Shown here: piece after piece, positions 17,484 to 25,693 of the stretch | Position numbering within the stretch: the first letter of the stretch is position 1 | How the letters are laid out: each line of letters starts with the position of its first letter | Origin: Prevotella sp. | GTDB taxonomy: Bacteria; Bacteroidota; Bacteroidia; Bacteroidales; Bacteroidaceae | Assembly: GCA_017483185.1 (NCBI GenBank) | Contig: JAFULM010000013.1 | Span: 1 to 63,750 of the forward strand | Direction: 5' to 3' | DNA: 63,750 bases | Notes under the pieces: model-generated | What the model was told of the DNA's origin: nothing | Databases searched by the model: none | Seen by the model: only the letters and a program-made list of their open reading frames with translations | Translations under genes and position numbers: made by a program

Positions 17484-18338
17484 ATGTCAATAGAAAGAAA
17501 ATCGTGGATAGGGCTTATCGCCGTCTCGCTGACGATGCTTTCGTGTAGCGCCGGAACCGGCGGGCGCCCGCTGATGGGCGGAAATATCGGCGGCGAAGAC
17601 CGTCATGAGACTGCCGTGACCAGACCGGACGGCGCTGCGGAACCGGCCGAGGGACTCGAAATGCCGGCCTTGCGCCCCTCTTCGGGCGAACAGATACTGC
17701 GCCGCACGGCCTACACGGCGTCATACGACGCGGCCACGCGGCTGCCGAACTGGGTGGCGTGGCATCTGACGGCGGAACATGCCGGGGGCAAATATGGCCG
17801 TAAGGGCATAAGATTTCGTGAGGATGAGGAAGTGCCCGCACCGCGGGCCACCGACGCTGACTACTATAATTCGGGCTACGACCGCGGCCATCTTTGCCCG
17901 TCGGCAGACTGCAAATGGAGCGAGGAGGCGCAGTTGGAGTCGTTTCTGTTCACCAACGCCTGTCCTCAGGTGCACAGTCTGAACGCCGGCGACTGGAACG
18001 AAATCGAACAGCAGTGTCGCCGTTGGGCCAAGGAGTACGGCAGTCTGTATATCGTCAGCGGCCCGATACTCTATCGTGGCAGCCACAAGACGATAGGCCG
18101 TAACAAGGTTGTCGTGCCCGAAGCCTTCTTTAAGGTCGTGCTCTGTATGGACGGCGAGCCTCGTGCCATCGGCTTCATATATAAGAATGTGGCGGGCAAC
18201 CGTCCCAAATCAGCCTACGTCAACACCATCGACGACGTCGAACGCATCACCGGACTCGACTTTTTCCCGGCCCTGCCCGACGACATCGAGAAGCGTGTGG
18301 AGAGCCGGACGGACCTTGGCGAATGGGGATTGGAATGA
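17484..18338 (+). CDS. DNA/RNA non-specific endonuclease, lipoprotein
   Basis: This 284-residue protein belongs to the NUC1/NucA beta-beta-alpha-metal family. The active site is in SGYDRGHLCPSAD (DRGH, His136), and the metal-ligand Asn is in NAGDWNEIEQQ. The N-terminus MSIERKSWIGLIAVSLTMLSC has a lipobox ending at Cys21, so a lipid-anchored periplasmic or surface nuclease is expected, perhaps for nucleic-acid scavenging or defence against extracellular DNA. About 100 disordered residues precede the catalytic domain. Its stop codon overlaps the start of the next gene (ATGA). Confidence 0.9.
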   Translation: MSIERKSWIGLIAVSLTMLSCSAGTGGRPLMGGNIGGEDRHETAVTRPDGAAEPAEGLEMPALRPSSGEQILRRTAYTASYDAATRLPNWVAWHLTAEHAGGKYGRKGIRFREDEEVPAPRATDADYYNSGYDRGHLCPSADCKWSEEAQLESFLFTNACPQVHSLNAGDWNEIEQQCRRWAKEYGSLYIVSGPILYRGSHKTIGRNKVVVPEAFFKVVLCMDGEPRAIGFIYKNVAGNRPKSAYVNTIDDVERITGLDFFPALPDDIEKRVESRTDLGEWGLE

Positions 18339-18637
18339 TGATGACACTTGAGGAACTACGTAAACGGCTGTCCGGGCGCCTTCATGCCGCCGACATCAAC
18401 GAGCTGTGCCGCATGGCGCAGGATGAAGATGGTGACGGGATGAAGGCCGGACTCCTCGGATTTGCCGGCGATGAGGACCGTCGGGTGGCGTCAAACGCCC
18501 TTTGGACGTTCTCCTATTTTGGTGCGCCGGCGCGCCGCTGGCTTCAGACGAGACAGGCGGAAGTCCCCGAGGCCCCACCCCGGCCCTCCCCAAGGGGAGG
18601 GTGCCTACGAGATGAAGGGAAAAGCTCTAACATCTGA
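18335..18637 (+). pseudogene. Truncated small HEAT-like protein
   Basis: The reading frame starts in an ATGA overlap with the nuclease gene. About 75 residues look like real protein (MMMTLEELRKRLSGRLHAAD, then FAGDEDRRVASNALWTFSYF), resembling the N-terminus of small helical-repeat proteins common in Bacteroidales. From about 18563 the frame runs into the right inverted repeat and becomes repeat-encoded sequence (EAPPRPSPRGGCLRDEGK). The C-terminal half is therefore missing, which suggests that repeat insertion or recombination broke the gene. The family assignment is a weak inference. Confidence 0.55.
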
Positions 18638-19238
18638 CATCTGACATTTAACATCTGACATCTAACATCTAACATAAATCAAACAGCCTTTGTCAAATTA
18701 ATTCTGAATTTAACGTCGTTTTTTCGGGGTACTTTCCAAAATTTTTCCGCCTCGCTCCCGAATTTTCAAATCTCACGAAGGTCAAAATCACGCTGCTTTT
18801 TCGACGGGAAAATCGCTGGTTTTGCAAACCCCTAATACTCAGTTGTTTATGAATGGCGGCAGCTCTCCCTCCCCTTGGGGAGGGCCGGGGTGGGGCCCCG
18901 CGGCGGCCTTATTGCCTTGCAACGGGGCCCTTACGGCCTTGCAACGGCGGCCCCGTTGCGACATGACGGCGTGCTCGTTGCAACCCCGCGGGGGCCCCGT
19001 TGCTCGCTGAAACCTGCTTTTTGACCTTAAAATAGCAATCAAAAACTCGCGATTTTTTGCAAAACTTGAAAGCCGTAAGGGCCTCCCGGCATCCCAAGCT
19101 CCCCCTTTGGGGGAGTCAGAGGGGGCTTTTTGGGGGAGTTAGAGGGGGCCGTCGGTAGGCCGTAAGGCCCTTATTGCTCATGAAACCGCAAATCTTTGAG
19201 CATTTCCCCGAGTGCAGTTTTGTAAATAAATATCATCT
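18573..19238. repeat. Right copy of a roughly 660-bp inverted repeat
   Basis: This is the complement of 12889-13548 with the same internal order: CCTCCCCTTGGGGAGG inner edge, family D words (18629-18676), GAGCGAGGCGGAAAAATTTT-type core, GC-rich family C element (18890-19085), CCCCCTCTGACTCCC word (here doubled) and TTTACAAAA outer edge. A family A palindrome begins five bases outside it. Confidence 0.85.
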
Positions 19239-19242
19239 CATT

Positions 19243-19361
19243 GTAGGGTCGCGACCCGTCGCGACCGCCTCCGTGCCTCGTGGTTTAACATGCTCGGTCG
19301 AATTAGATATGGGCGGTTATGTGGTTGACCACGAGGCGGTCGCGACGGGTCGCGACCCTAC
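19243..19361. repeat. Palindromic repeat, family A (TAGGGTCGCGACCC type)
   Basis: The arms at 19243-19277 and about 19327-19361 carry GTAGGGTCGCGACCCGTCG plus GCCTCC, as in the copies at 2195 and 5141. The 245 bases after it, up to the T9SS gene, hold only a possible -7 element (TACCTTTG, 19458-19465). Confidence 0.8.
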
Positions 19362-19605
19362 TTGGGGATGAATGGTTTCTTCCTTTTTTAGTTGAGTCCT
19401 CGTGGTCTTCCAAACAAAAAAACATCTCCAACATGCTCACATTACATATTTTATGTTTACCTTTGTCCCCGATTCGTTGGTGCGTCGTTTTTTCGCATCA
19501 TCGGCCTGACGGCTTTTTACGATATGACTTCGGACAACTTCTTGTCACTCAGAAACTAAACGTAAAGAGGGTAAGGACTTTTAATATTTTTAATGTCAAA
19601 ATAAT

Positions 19606-22600
19606 ATGAAGAGAGTTTTATTATTTATCGCAAGTGCGGTTATTGCCCTTTCGGCATCCGCCACTTCTGCGAAATCAGTGAAAGTTGTGGAGAAGAGCGC
19701 TCTGAAGAACACTCTGTTCCGCTTCGCCCCCAAGGCAAAGGCCGAGATGAGAGAGATTGGCTCGGCGGAACGTGCGAACGCCCGGATGCAGAAAGGTGCG
19801 AAGAACGGCATGCAGGTGAAGACAGCGAGCCAGAACTTCCTCATGACCACACTTCCCGCTGCGGACGAACAGGGATTCATGGACGGTCCGAACGACGAGA
19901 CATGGTATTACACTATGGATTATGTCAAGGAGCTCGTTGATCATGGTGCTTGGAAGGAGTACATGATAAAGGGTTACAAGATTACCGTCTATGACGCCGC
20001 TTTCAAGGTCGTAGGCACGGTCGAGGACAACGTCACGCTCGCCGAGGGTGAGACCAAGGTGGCACAGATCGAGGTCGGCACGCTCGTGACCCAGAAGTTC
20101 TTCAACTTTGATACTTCCTATGAGATCATGGTGGGTATCGCCTGCAACACGGTCGACTACGTCAACAGTTACTCGACCAGAGCCTATACGATCGGCAAAA
20201 ACGAGCCCGTGGCCACATTCGCCGGATATTATGTATCGGCAGTGAACACGGCGACGGACGCCTGGAGCGAGAAGTTCTGGATCACGTTCCAGACGGAAGA
20301 GGAGACCGAGACTCCGGAGATAAACGGCATCATGAACACGGTCGACTATGTGTTCAAGACATACAAGTCGGCAGGTTACAGCGGCATGGAAGACCCGAAG
20401 CTCACCGTGCGCATACCGGGAATAACCACCGCCGGCGAAAACGCCATACCGTTCTTGAGTGCAAGCCACAACGGTACGCCCTACTTCGCGACAAACCGCA
20501 TGAAGTATTGCTGGTATGAGGACCCGTTTGATTATACGAACGACAACCCGACGGCCGACAACGAGCTGATTTGCGATATCTACACGGCTCCGTCGGCATG
20601 GGCATCGGACATAGAGCTTTACAGTACGACCAAGATAGCGTCGACCGCTACGTTGGACAACTGCTTCTTCCTCTACAACGGCGCTTTCTCCTACAACGAC
20701 GACATCTCTTTCGGCCGTTATACTGCCGACGACACGCCGTCGCTCATCATCACCCGCGAGCACTTTATCCCCGGCAAGGATGAATACAGCTACGACTACT
20801 TCGTGGCCACCGCCGCTCCGAAAGGCGAGACGGCAGACGGTGTCAAGACGGTTGACCTCGCAACAGACGTGCTGGGCGGCTTCTTCCTGAGTGACATCGC
20901 CGGCGAGAGCCCGATGGTGATGTTCGCAAAGGCCACTCTGGACGGAAACTATTCTTTCGACTTCACGGACCTCGTGACCGGTGAGGTAAAGTATAACCTG
21001 CCGTTTGACCTCGGCAACGGAATCTATCTCACCACCGAGACCGACCGCGTGGCTACGACCGGAGGCTATCTCCTGGTCAGCCCCCAGACATACGGTTCGA
21101 GCGACGAGGAAGGCAATATGTACACCCACGTGGCATACGTGACCACGGACGGTGAGATTGACCACATCGACGCTCTGAATCTGGGCAAGGATGTCGACCT
21201 CGCGCAGATTTACTCCAATGTGAATGCTTTCAACCCCTACATATTCAATATAGATGATGCTCGCGAGTATCTCGTGCTCGTGAAGCGGCGTGACGTCCCC
21301 GGTCAGGTCGGCAACCATGAGGAACTGCTCGTGGTAAGTTCCAACCCGGAGAAGGGCATCCTGCTGCAGCTCATCCCCGACGCCGAACTTGGCAGCCTGC
21401 GCTACATCTCGCTTGTCAACATCGGCAAGGACAACCCGGTAATGTCCGTGATATACTATAATGGCGAGAAGATGACCAACCAGAACTACTCTCTGCCGCT
21501 CAGCCTCTACGAAGAGGGAGAGGGTACGATGGCCAACCCCTATGTCATCACCACTGTCGGCGGCTTGCAGCAAATCAAGGCCAATCCGGCCGCCCACTAT
21601 GTGTTGGGATGCGACATCGACGCGGCAGGCAATGAGGTGAACAACACGAAGAACTTTGTATTCTCCGGTTCGCTCGACGGCCGTGGTCACATCGTCTCCA
21701 ACCTGAAGGTGACAGGCCGCTCGCTGCTCCCGATGGTGACCGCTCCTGACGACAGAACACAGGGAAACGTCTACGCTACGGTCAAGGACATCAACTTCGT
21801 GAACCCCGTCTTCAACGCCACTGCTGACGGTCAGGGATTGCTCATAGGCAACGCCTCGGGCGCAACGGTCAGCGGCATCCATGTCTATGGCGGCAAGGTG
21901 AGCGGCGAGACCGGTGTGGCCGGTCTTGTCGGCAAGGCTGCCCTCTACACGACAATCTCCGAATGTTCTTTCGATGGTGAGGTGACATGTACGGGCGACG
22001 AGTATGCCGCCGGTATCGTGGGCACGACACTCACATCGACGACCGTCAGCGCATGTGCCTTCACCGGCAAGCTCTCCGGCGACAATGCCATCGGCGGTAT
22101 CGTCTCGTCGACAAGTTCCAATGCCGGAGCCATAACCGACTGTCACGTCAACGCCGACATCAAGGGTAAGCACACCATCGGCGGTATCGTGGGAGAGTCG
22201 ATGCGTGCGCCTATCGCCAACTGTCATGTGGAAGGAACCATCGAGGCTACGGAATCTCCGCGCTGGGGCGGCGGTCCCAAGGCCGGCGGTATCGTGGGTG
22301 AGCTTTATCCCGCATCGTCATCGACCGGAACGGAAGAGGGTGAGGAACCGGTGACACCGGTGACTGTGATAAAGGGCTGCTACGTTAACCTCACGTCGCT
22401 CACTTTCTCCGGTACGAACGGCGAGGAGGAGTATCCCGGACAAAACGACACCATGCACCGCATCGTCGGTAAGTCGAGCGTCAACAACGAGCCGGATGTC
22501 GTAGACTACGACCAGGAGTATAACCCGATCTACGGAGACCCGGTCGCTCCCGAAGCATCTATTGCCGACAACTATGCCGTAGCGTCATTGGCAAAAGTGG

Positions 22601-23265
22601 CCGAGGCTATAGCAGACGACGCGACGACGACCGAAGGCAAGTCGATAGCCAAGGAAGAGACGGGCGTCAGCTTCTTCTCCGGACTCGGCTGGGCTTATGG
22701 CAACACCGTTGCAGAGCCGTGGTCGATGACCGGCGACCAGACATGTCCGTCACTCTATTTCGAGGGCGGTCTGCTCGTCGCCACACCCGCTGAGGCTACT
22801 GTTGAGGTAGACGATGAACTGACTGTCGAACTCTCGCTCGCCGGTGATGAGATCACAGAAGAAATGCTCGACGGCTTCGTGTTCGAGATGTCTGACGAGT
22901 CTATGCTCGAGATGACAAACATGGGAGCTGCCGACGGCAAGATTTCCATCACGCTCAAAGCACTCAAGGAAGGCAAGGCCACACTCACCTTCGGACTGAA
23001 CGGCAAGACTGCTACTGTCAACGTGACCGTAGTGAAGGCATCGGCCATCGCAAAAGTCAACGCTGAAAATGCGGCCATCCGCGTCAATGGACGCACCGTG
23101 ACAGCAGAAGGATGCGTGATTGACGTCTATTCCATATCCGGCGCGCATCTGACGAAGGGCAACGGCAACGTTACGCTCAACAGCGCCGCAGCTGCCGGTG
23201 TCTATGTTATCAAGGCAACAGCTGCCGACGGCACGGTGACATCAGCAAAGATGGTCATCCGATAA
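19606..23265 (+). CDS. Large T9SS-exported surface protein with GLUG-like repeats
   Basis: This 1219-residue protein has a Sec signal peptide (MKRVLLFIASAVIALSASATSA). Residues 1-640 show no family I recognise. At about 690-950 come GLUG-type repeats (GVAGLVGKA, YAAGIVGTT, AIGGIVSST, TIGGIVGES, KAGGIVGEL) that form a right-handed beta structure in adhesins and IgA-protease-like proteins. A beta-sandwich at about 1050-1140 is followed by a type A sorting tail (VIDVYSISGAHLTK, then AGVYVIKATAADGTVTSAKM). T9SS export and surface or extracellular location are inferred from this tail. A degraded copy of the tail lies at 40580-40846. Confidence 0.8.
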   Translation: MKRVLLFIASAVIALSASATSAKSVKVVEKSALKNTLFRFAPKAKAEMREIGSAERANARMQKGAKNGMQVKTASQNFLMTTLPAADEQGFMDGPNDETWYYTMDYVKELVDHGAWKEYMIKGYKITVYDAAFKVVGTVEDNVTLAEGETKVAQIEVGTLVTQKFFNFDTSYEIMVGIACNTVDYVNSYSTRAYTIGKNEPVATFAGYYVSAVNTATDAWSEKFWITFQTEEETETPEINGIMNTVDYVFKTYKSAGYSGMEDPKLTVRIPGITTAGENAIPFLSASHNGTPYFATNRMKYCWYEDPFDYTNDNPTADNELICDIYTAPSAWASDIELYSTTKIASTATLDNCFFLYNGAFSYNDDISFGRYTADDTPSLIITREHFIPGKDEYSYDYFVATAAPKGETADGVKTVDLATDVLGGFFLSDIAGESPMVMFAKATLDGNYSFDFTDLVTGEVKYNLPFDLGNGIYLTTETDRVATTGGYLLVSPQTYGSSDEEGNMYTHVAYVTTDGEIDHIDALNLGKDVDLAQIYSNVNAFNPYIFNIDDAREYLVLVKRRDVPGQVGNHEELLVVSSNPEKGILLQLIPDAELGSLRYISLVNIGKDNPVMSVIYYNGEKMTNQNYSLPLSLYEEGEGTMANPYVITTVGGLQQIKANPAAHYVLGCDIDAAGNEVNNTKNFVFSGSLDGRGHIVSNLKVTGRSLLPMVTAPDDRTQGNVYATVKDINFVNPVFNATADGQGLLIGNASGATVSGIHVYGGKVSGETGVAGLVGKAALYTTISECSFDGEVTCTGDEYAAGIVGTTLTSTTVSACAFTGKLSGDNAIGGIVSSTSSNAGAITDCHVNADIKGKHTIGGIVGESMRAPIANCHVEGTIEATESPRWGGGPKAGGIVGELYPASSSTGTEEGEEPVTPVTVIKGCYVNLTSLTFSGTNGEEEYPGQNDTMHRIVGKSSVNNEPDVVDYDQEYNPIYGDPVAPEASIADNYAVASLAKVAEAIADDATTTEGKSIAKEETGVSFFSGLGWAYGNTVAEPWSMTGDQTCPSLYFEGGLLVATPAEATVEVDDELTVELSLAGDEITEEMLDGFVFEMSDESMLEMTNMGAADGKISITLKALKEGKATLTFGLNGKTATVNVTVVKASAIAKVNAENAAIRVNGRTVTAEGCVIDVYSISGAHLTKGNGNVTLNSAAAAGVYVIKATAADGTVTSAKMVIR

Positions 23266-23287
23266 ACGTCAGTACGACTTTCTTATA

Positions 23288-23325
23288 AGTATGGAAATGG
23301 GGATTCGCTTGAGTCCCCATTTCTT
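23288..23325 (+). terminator. Rho-independent-type terminator after the T9SS protein gene
   Basis: GGAAATGGGGATTCGCTTGAGTCCCCATTTC forms a 9- to 10-bp stem followed by TTGTTTT. A diverged copy (GGAAATGGGGATTCTCTTGA) is at 40757-40790, inside the duplicated fragment. Confidence 0.7.
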
Positions 23326-23443
23326 GTTTTCATACGTCTCCCCGTTGTCTTTGCACATTCTCTTAGCCATATTCTCTTATGGCGGAGCGTTGATTTTGCG
23401 TTGATTTTGACAGCAAAGACACACACTTTTCAAATATTTTGGT

Positions 23444-23451
23444 TATCTTTG
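23444..23451 (+). promoter_or_regulatory. Possible -7 element for the 23.7-27.7 kb operon
   Basis: TATCTTTG matches TAnnTTTG. No good TTTG partner lies 19 bases upstream. If used, the 5' leader would be about 280 bases long and contain the C13 tract. Confidence 0.4.
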
Positions 23452-23575
23452 TCGTCGTAAGTCTTTGGGCTTGCATGACGGATATAAGTTATAATTAAAG
23501 CGTTGTGCTTTTCATCATGTTAAAAAACGGTAGAAGCGCCGCAGGCGTGGACGGAGAGAGACGGAACCTTTTTCT

Positions 23576-23588
23576 CCCCCCCCCCCCC
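23576..23588 (+). repeat. Homopolymeric C13 tract
   Basis: Thirteen consecutive C residues sit 147 bases upstream of the next start codon, outside any supported gene. Such tracts slip during replication, and tract length could vary between cells; a sequencing-length error is also possible. Confidence 0.9.
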
Positions 23589-23735
23589 TTGTGTTTTTAG
23601 GGCAGAGAGCTTGAGCTTGGCTGGCGGACAGCTTGCAGTGTCTTCCGTAGTCCGTGATGAGGATCATGGCAGGTCCGCGTTTTTAGTTTCACGAAAGGCT
23701 GCTTTTGGACTTGCAAGCCGCCAATATATAATGTT

Positions 23736-24716
23736 ATGCAAAAATTGAGATTGGTCACATCGCTGCTGCTGTCAGTAGTGGCGGCAACGTGTGTATGGGC
23801 AGACGACCGCAGACTGTTCAATCTGAAGGGACCTGTTAAGAAAGCCACTTTCGTGACGACGATGAGTTTTCTCGGCTATCCGGAAAAGGAGCGGACCGTC
23901 GAGTTCTCGCCCGACGGGACCCTGCAGGAGTTCCTGCAGAACAAGGAGCGTGTGACGCGCCGCGACGACCGGGTCATAGCTACGAGCGACGACGGGACTT
24001 CCGAGCGGACATGGATGATCAACGACGAGGGACTTGTCTGGTCATTTCAGGTGGAGACATCTGCGGCCAGCTTCTCGTTCAGCCCGCTCTATTCCTATCC
24101 GCCGAAACGGCAGATGACGGCCGAGATCTTTAATGGCAAACTGTCGTCCGACGGTTCGGAATATACGTCGCAGGTGGCGTATGAGGTTCTCGACACCGAT
24201 TCTCATGGAAACTGGACCCGCCGCAAGGCCCGCATCAAGGGCAGTAAGGAAATGACCGTCGTCGAATCATGCGTCATCACCTATTATGATATGGAGACGG
24301 TCCGCTCCAGTGTCAAGTTCACAGTCCCGGTTGTCACCGACAGCGAAGACCTCGAAAAGGAAGTTGTCGCCCCGGCGGACAATGCGGTCCCGGCGGACGA
24401 CAGAGTGTGGGACACGGTGGAACAGATGCCGCAGTTCCCCGGCGGCGATGCGGCCATGCTGTCGTTTGTCGCCACAAAGCTGCGCTATCCGCTGATTGCG
24501 GCCGAGAACGGAGTGCAGGGTCGGGTTGTCGTTTCGGTTGTCGTCCGGCGTGACGGTACGCTTGAAGTCACGGGGACAAGCGGTGTCAGTGACCCTGACC
24601 TTGTCAGGGAAGCACGGCGTGTGGTCGGCAGCATGCCTAAATTCACCCCCGGAAAGCAAAACGGCCAGCCGGTGAATGTCCGCTATAACATTCCGGTAAA
24701 TTTCAGATTAAAATAA
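23736..24716 (+). CDS. Exported protein with a TonB C-terminal domain
   Basis: This 326-residue protein starts with a cleavable signal peptide (MQKLRLVTSLLLSVVAATCVWA). The middle (25-200) resembles Bacteroidetes repeat proteins with LKGPVKKATF and a SHGNWTRRKARI motif. The last 95 residues are a TonB C-terminal domain (PQFPGGDAAMLSF, LRYPLIAAENGVQGRVVVS, FTPGKQNGQPVNVRYNIPV). Unlike classic TonB it has no proline-rich spanner and no retained membrane anchor, so it probably works in the periplasm or is secreted instead of energising a receptor. The next gene starts 10 bases downstream. Confidence 0.75.
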   Translation: MQKLRLVTSLLLSVVAATCVWADDRRLFNLKGPVKKATFVTTMSFLGYPEKERTVEFSPDGTLQEFLQNKERVTRRDDRVIATSDDGTSERTWMINDEGLVWSFQVETSAASFSFSPLYSYPPKRQMTAEIFNGKLSSDGSEYTSQVAYEVLDTDSHGNWTRRKARIKGSKEMTVVESCVITYYDMETVRSSVKFTVPVVTDSEDLEKEVVAPADNAVPADDRVWDTVEQMPQFPGGDAAMLSFVATKLRYPLIAAENGVQGRVVVSVVVRRDGTLEVTGTSGVSDPDLVREARRVVGSMPKFTPGKQNGQPVNVRYNIPVNFRLK

Positions 24717-24726
24717 AGAGAGAACG

Positions 24727-25689
24727 ATGAGAACAAAGATTTTATTGGCGGCAGCGTCAGTCGTTGCCATCCTTACGGCCTGCTCCTCACAGTCGGACAA
24801 GTCCATCACCGAACCGCTGACGGCAGACGAGAAGCGCGAACTCTTCAGTCACGGTATAGTGTCGGATGCGTTCGTTCTTGCCGAGAAGCTGCAGGCAGCC
24901 CCGTTGTTTAACGAGTTTGAAAGCCGTTTCAGTGAGATAACATACAGTCGTGCCAGCGACTTCTTCAAGTCCTACTTCGATTGGAAACCGGATGAGGCCA
25001 AAGCCGAATGGGACAGGCTTTATCAGTCAAAACTGGATTCCGTGCCGGCCATAATGGCAAAATATGCGCAAGATGTAAGGAACAACTTGCCGGAGAAAAA
25101 ATATCTTGATGTGAAGTGGACGGCCTCTCTTGTCGGTGACGGCTATACGACAGACAATGCCGAAATAGTGTTCACGCTGACGCCCAAAGGTCGGACGATA
25201 GAGGAGTTTTATCTCACATACGGCCTGATAGACCGCGAGGACTCCGCGTCATGGATGAAGTTCTCGACATTGCTCCACGACTGCAATTCCATCCACGGAA
25301 CGGATGTGGCGCAGACGACCGAGTTCAGATCGTGGCTGAAATATCGTGACGACGAGATAGAAGAGGAGGATTTCAACCGCCTGACCACCGGACAGCTCAT
25401 GGCGAAATACTATTGGGGAATGCTTCTCCGGGTGAAAATAGGCGGCAAATGGTATTCGGAACAGGATTACATCGACACCCTGCCGGTGAGCGTACGGCTC
25501 TATATGGAAGAACAGAAGAAGAACCACGGGCAGGAACTGACAGACTTCACCCGTGTGAAGGATGTCGCCCAAGACTTTTTCGGCATAGAAATTCCCGACA
25601 AGGATGATTTTGTGGAACAGAGACATGAAAGTTTCGCACAACAGCTTGACCCCTTGGTCTATGAAGCCTTCGAACTCGTAAGACATTGA
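24727..25689 (+). CDS. Hypothetical lipoprotein
   Basis: This 320-residue protein has a lipoprotein signal (MRTKILLAAASVVAILTACSS, lipid Cys19). The mature part is acidic and mainly helical, with no motif I recognise. A central beta-containing stretch (KKYLDVKWTASLVGDGYTTD) might bind a ligand. It is the second gene of a three-gene unit: 10 bases after the TonB-domain gene and four bases before the WG-repeat gene, so all three are probably co-expressed at the cell envelope. Confidence 0.75.
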   Translation: MRTKILLAAASVVAILTACSSQSDKSITEPLTADEKRELFSHGIVSDAFVLAEKLQAAPLFNEFESRFSEITYSRASDFFKSYFDWKPDEAKAEWDRLYQSKLDSVPAIMAKYAQDVRNNLPEKKYLDVKWTASLVGDGYTTDNAEIVFTLTPKGRTIEEFYLTYGLIDREDSASWMKFSTLLHDCNSIHGTDVAQTTEFRSWLKYRDDEIEEEDFNRLTTGQLMAKYYWGMLLRVKIGGKWYSEQDYIDTLPVSVRLYMEEQKKNHGQELTDFTRVKDVAQDFFGIEIPDKDDFVEQRHESFAQQLDPLVYEAFELVRH

Positions 25690-25693
25690 TGAC

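Noticed and set aside
19675-22227. Long open frame (850 codons) on the minus strand
   Set aside because: It lies opposite the T9SS protein gene, which has a signal peptide, domain repeats and a sorting tail. The minus frame translates to His/Val/Asp-rich sequence without domains, a mirror of GC-rich coding DNA.
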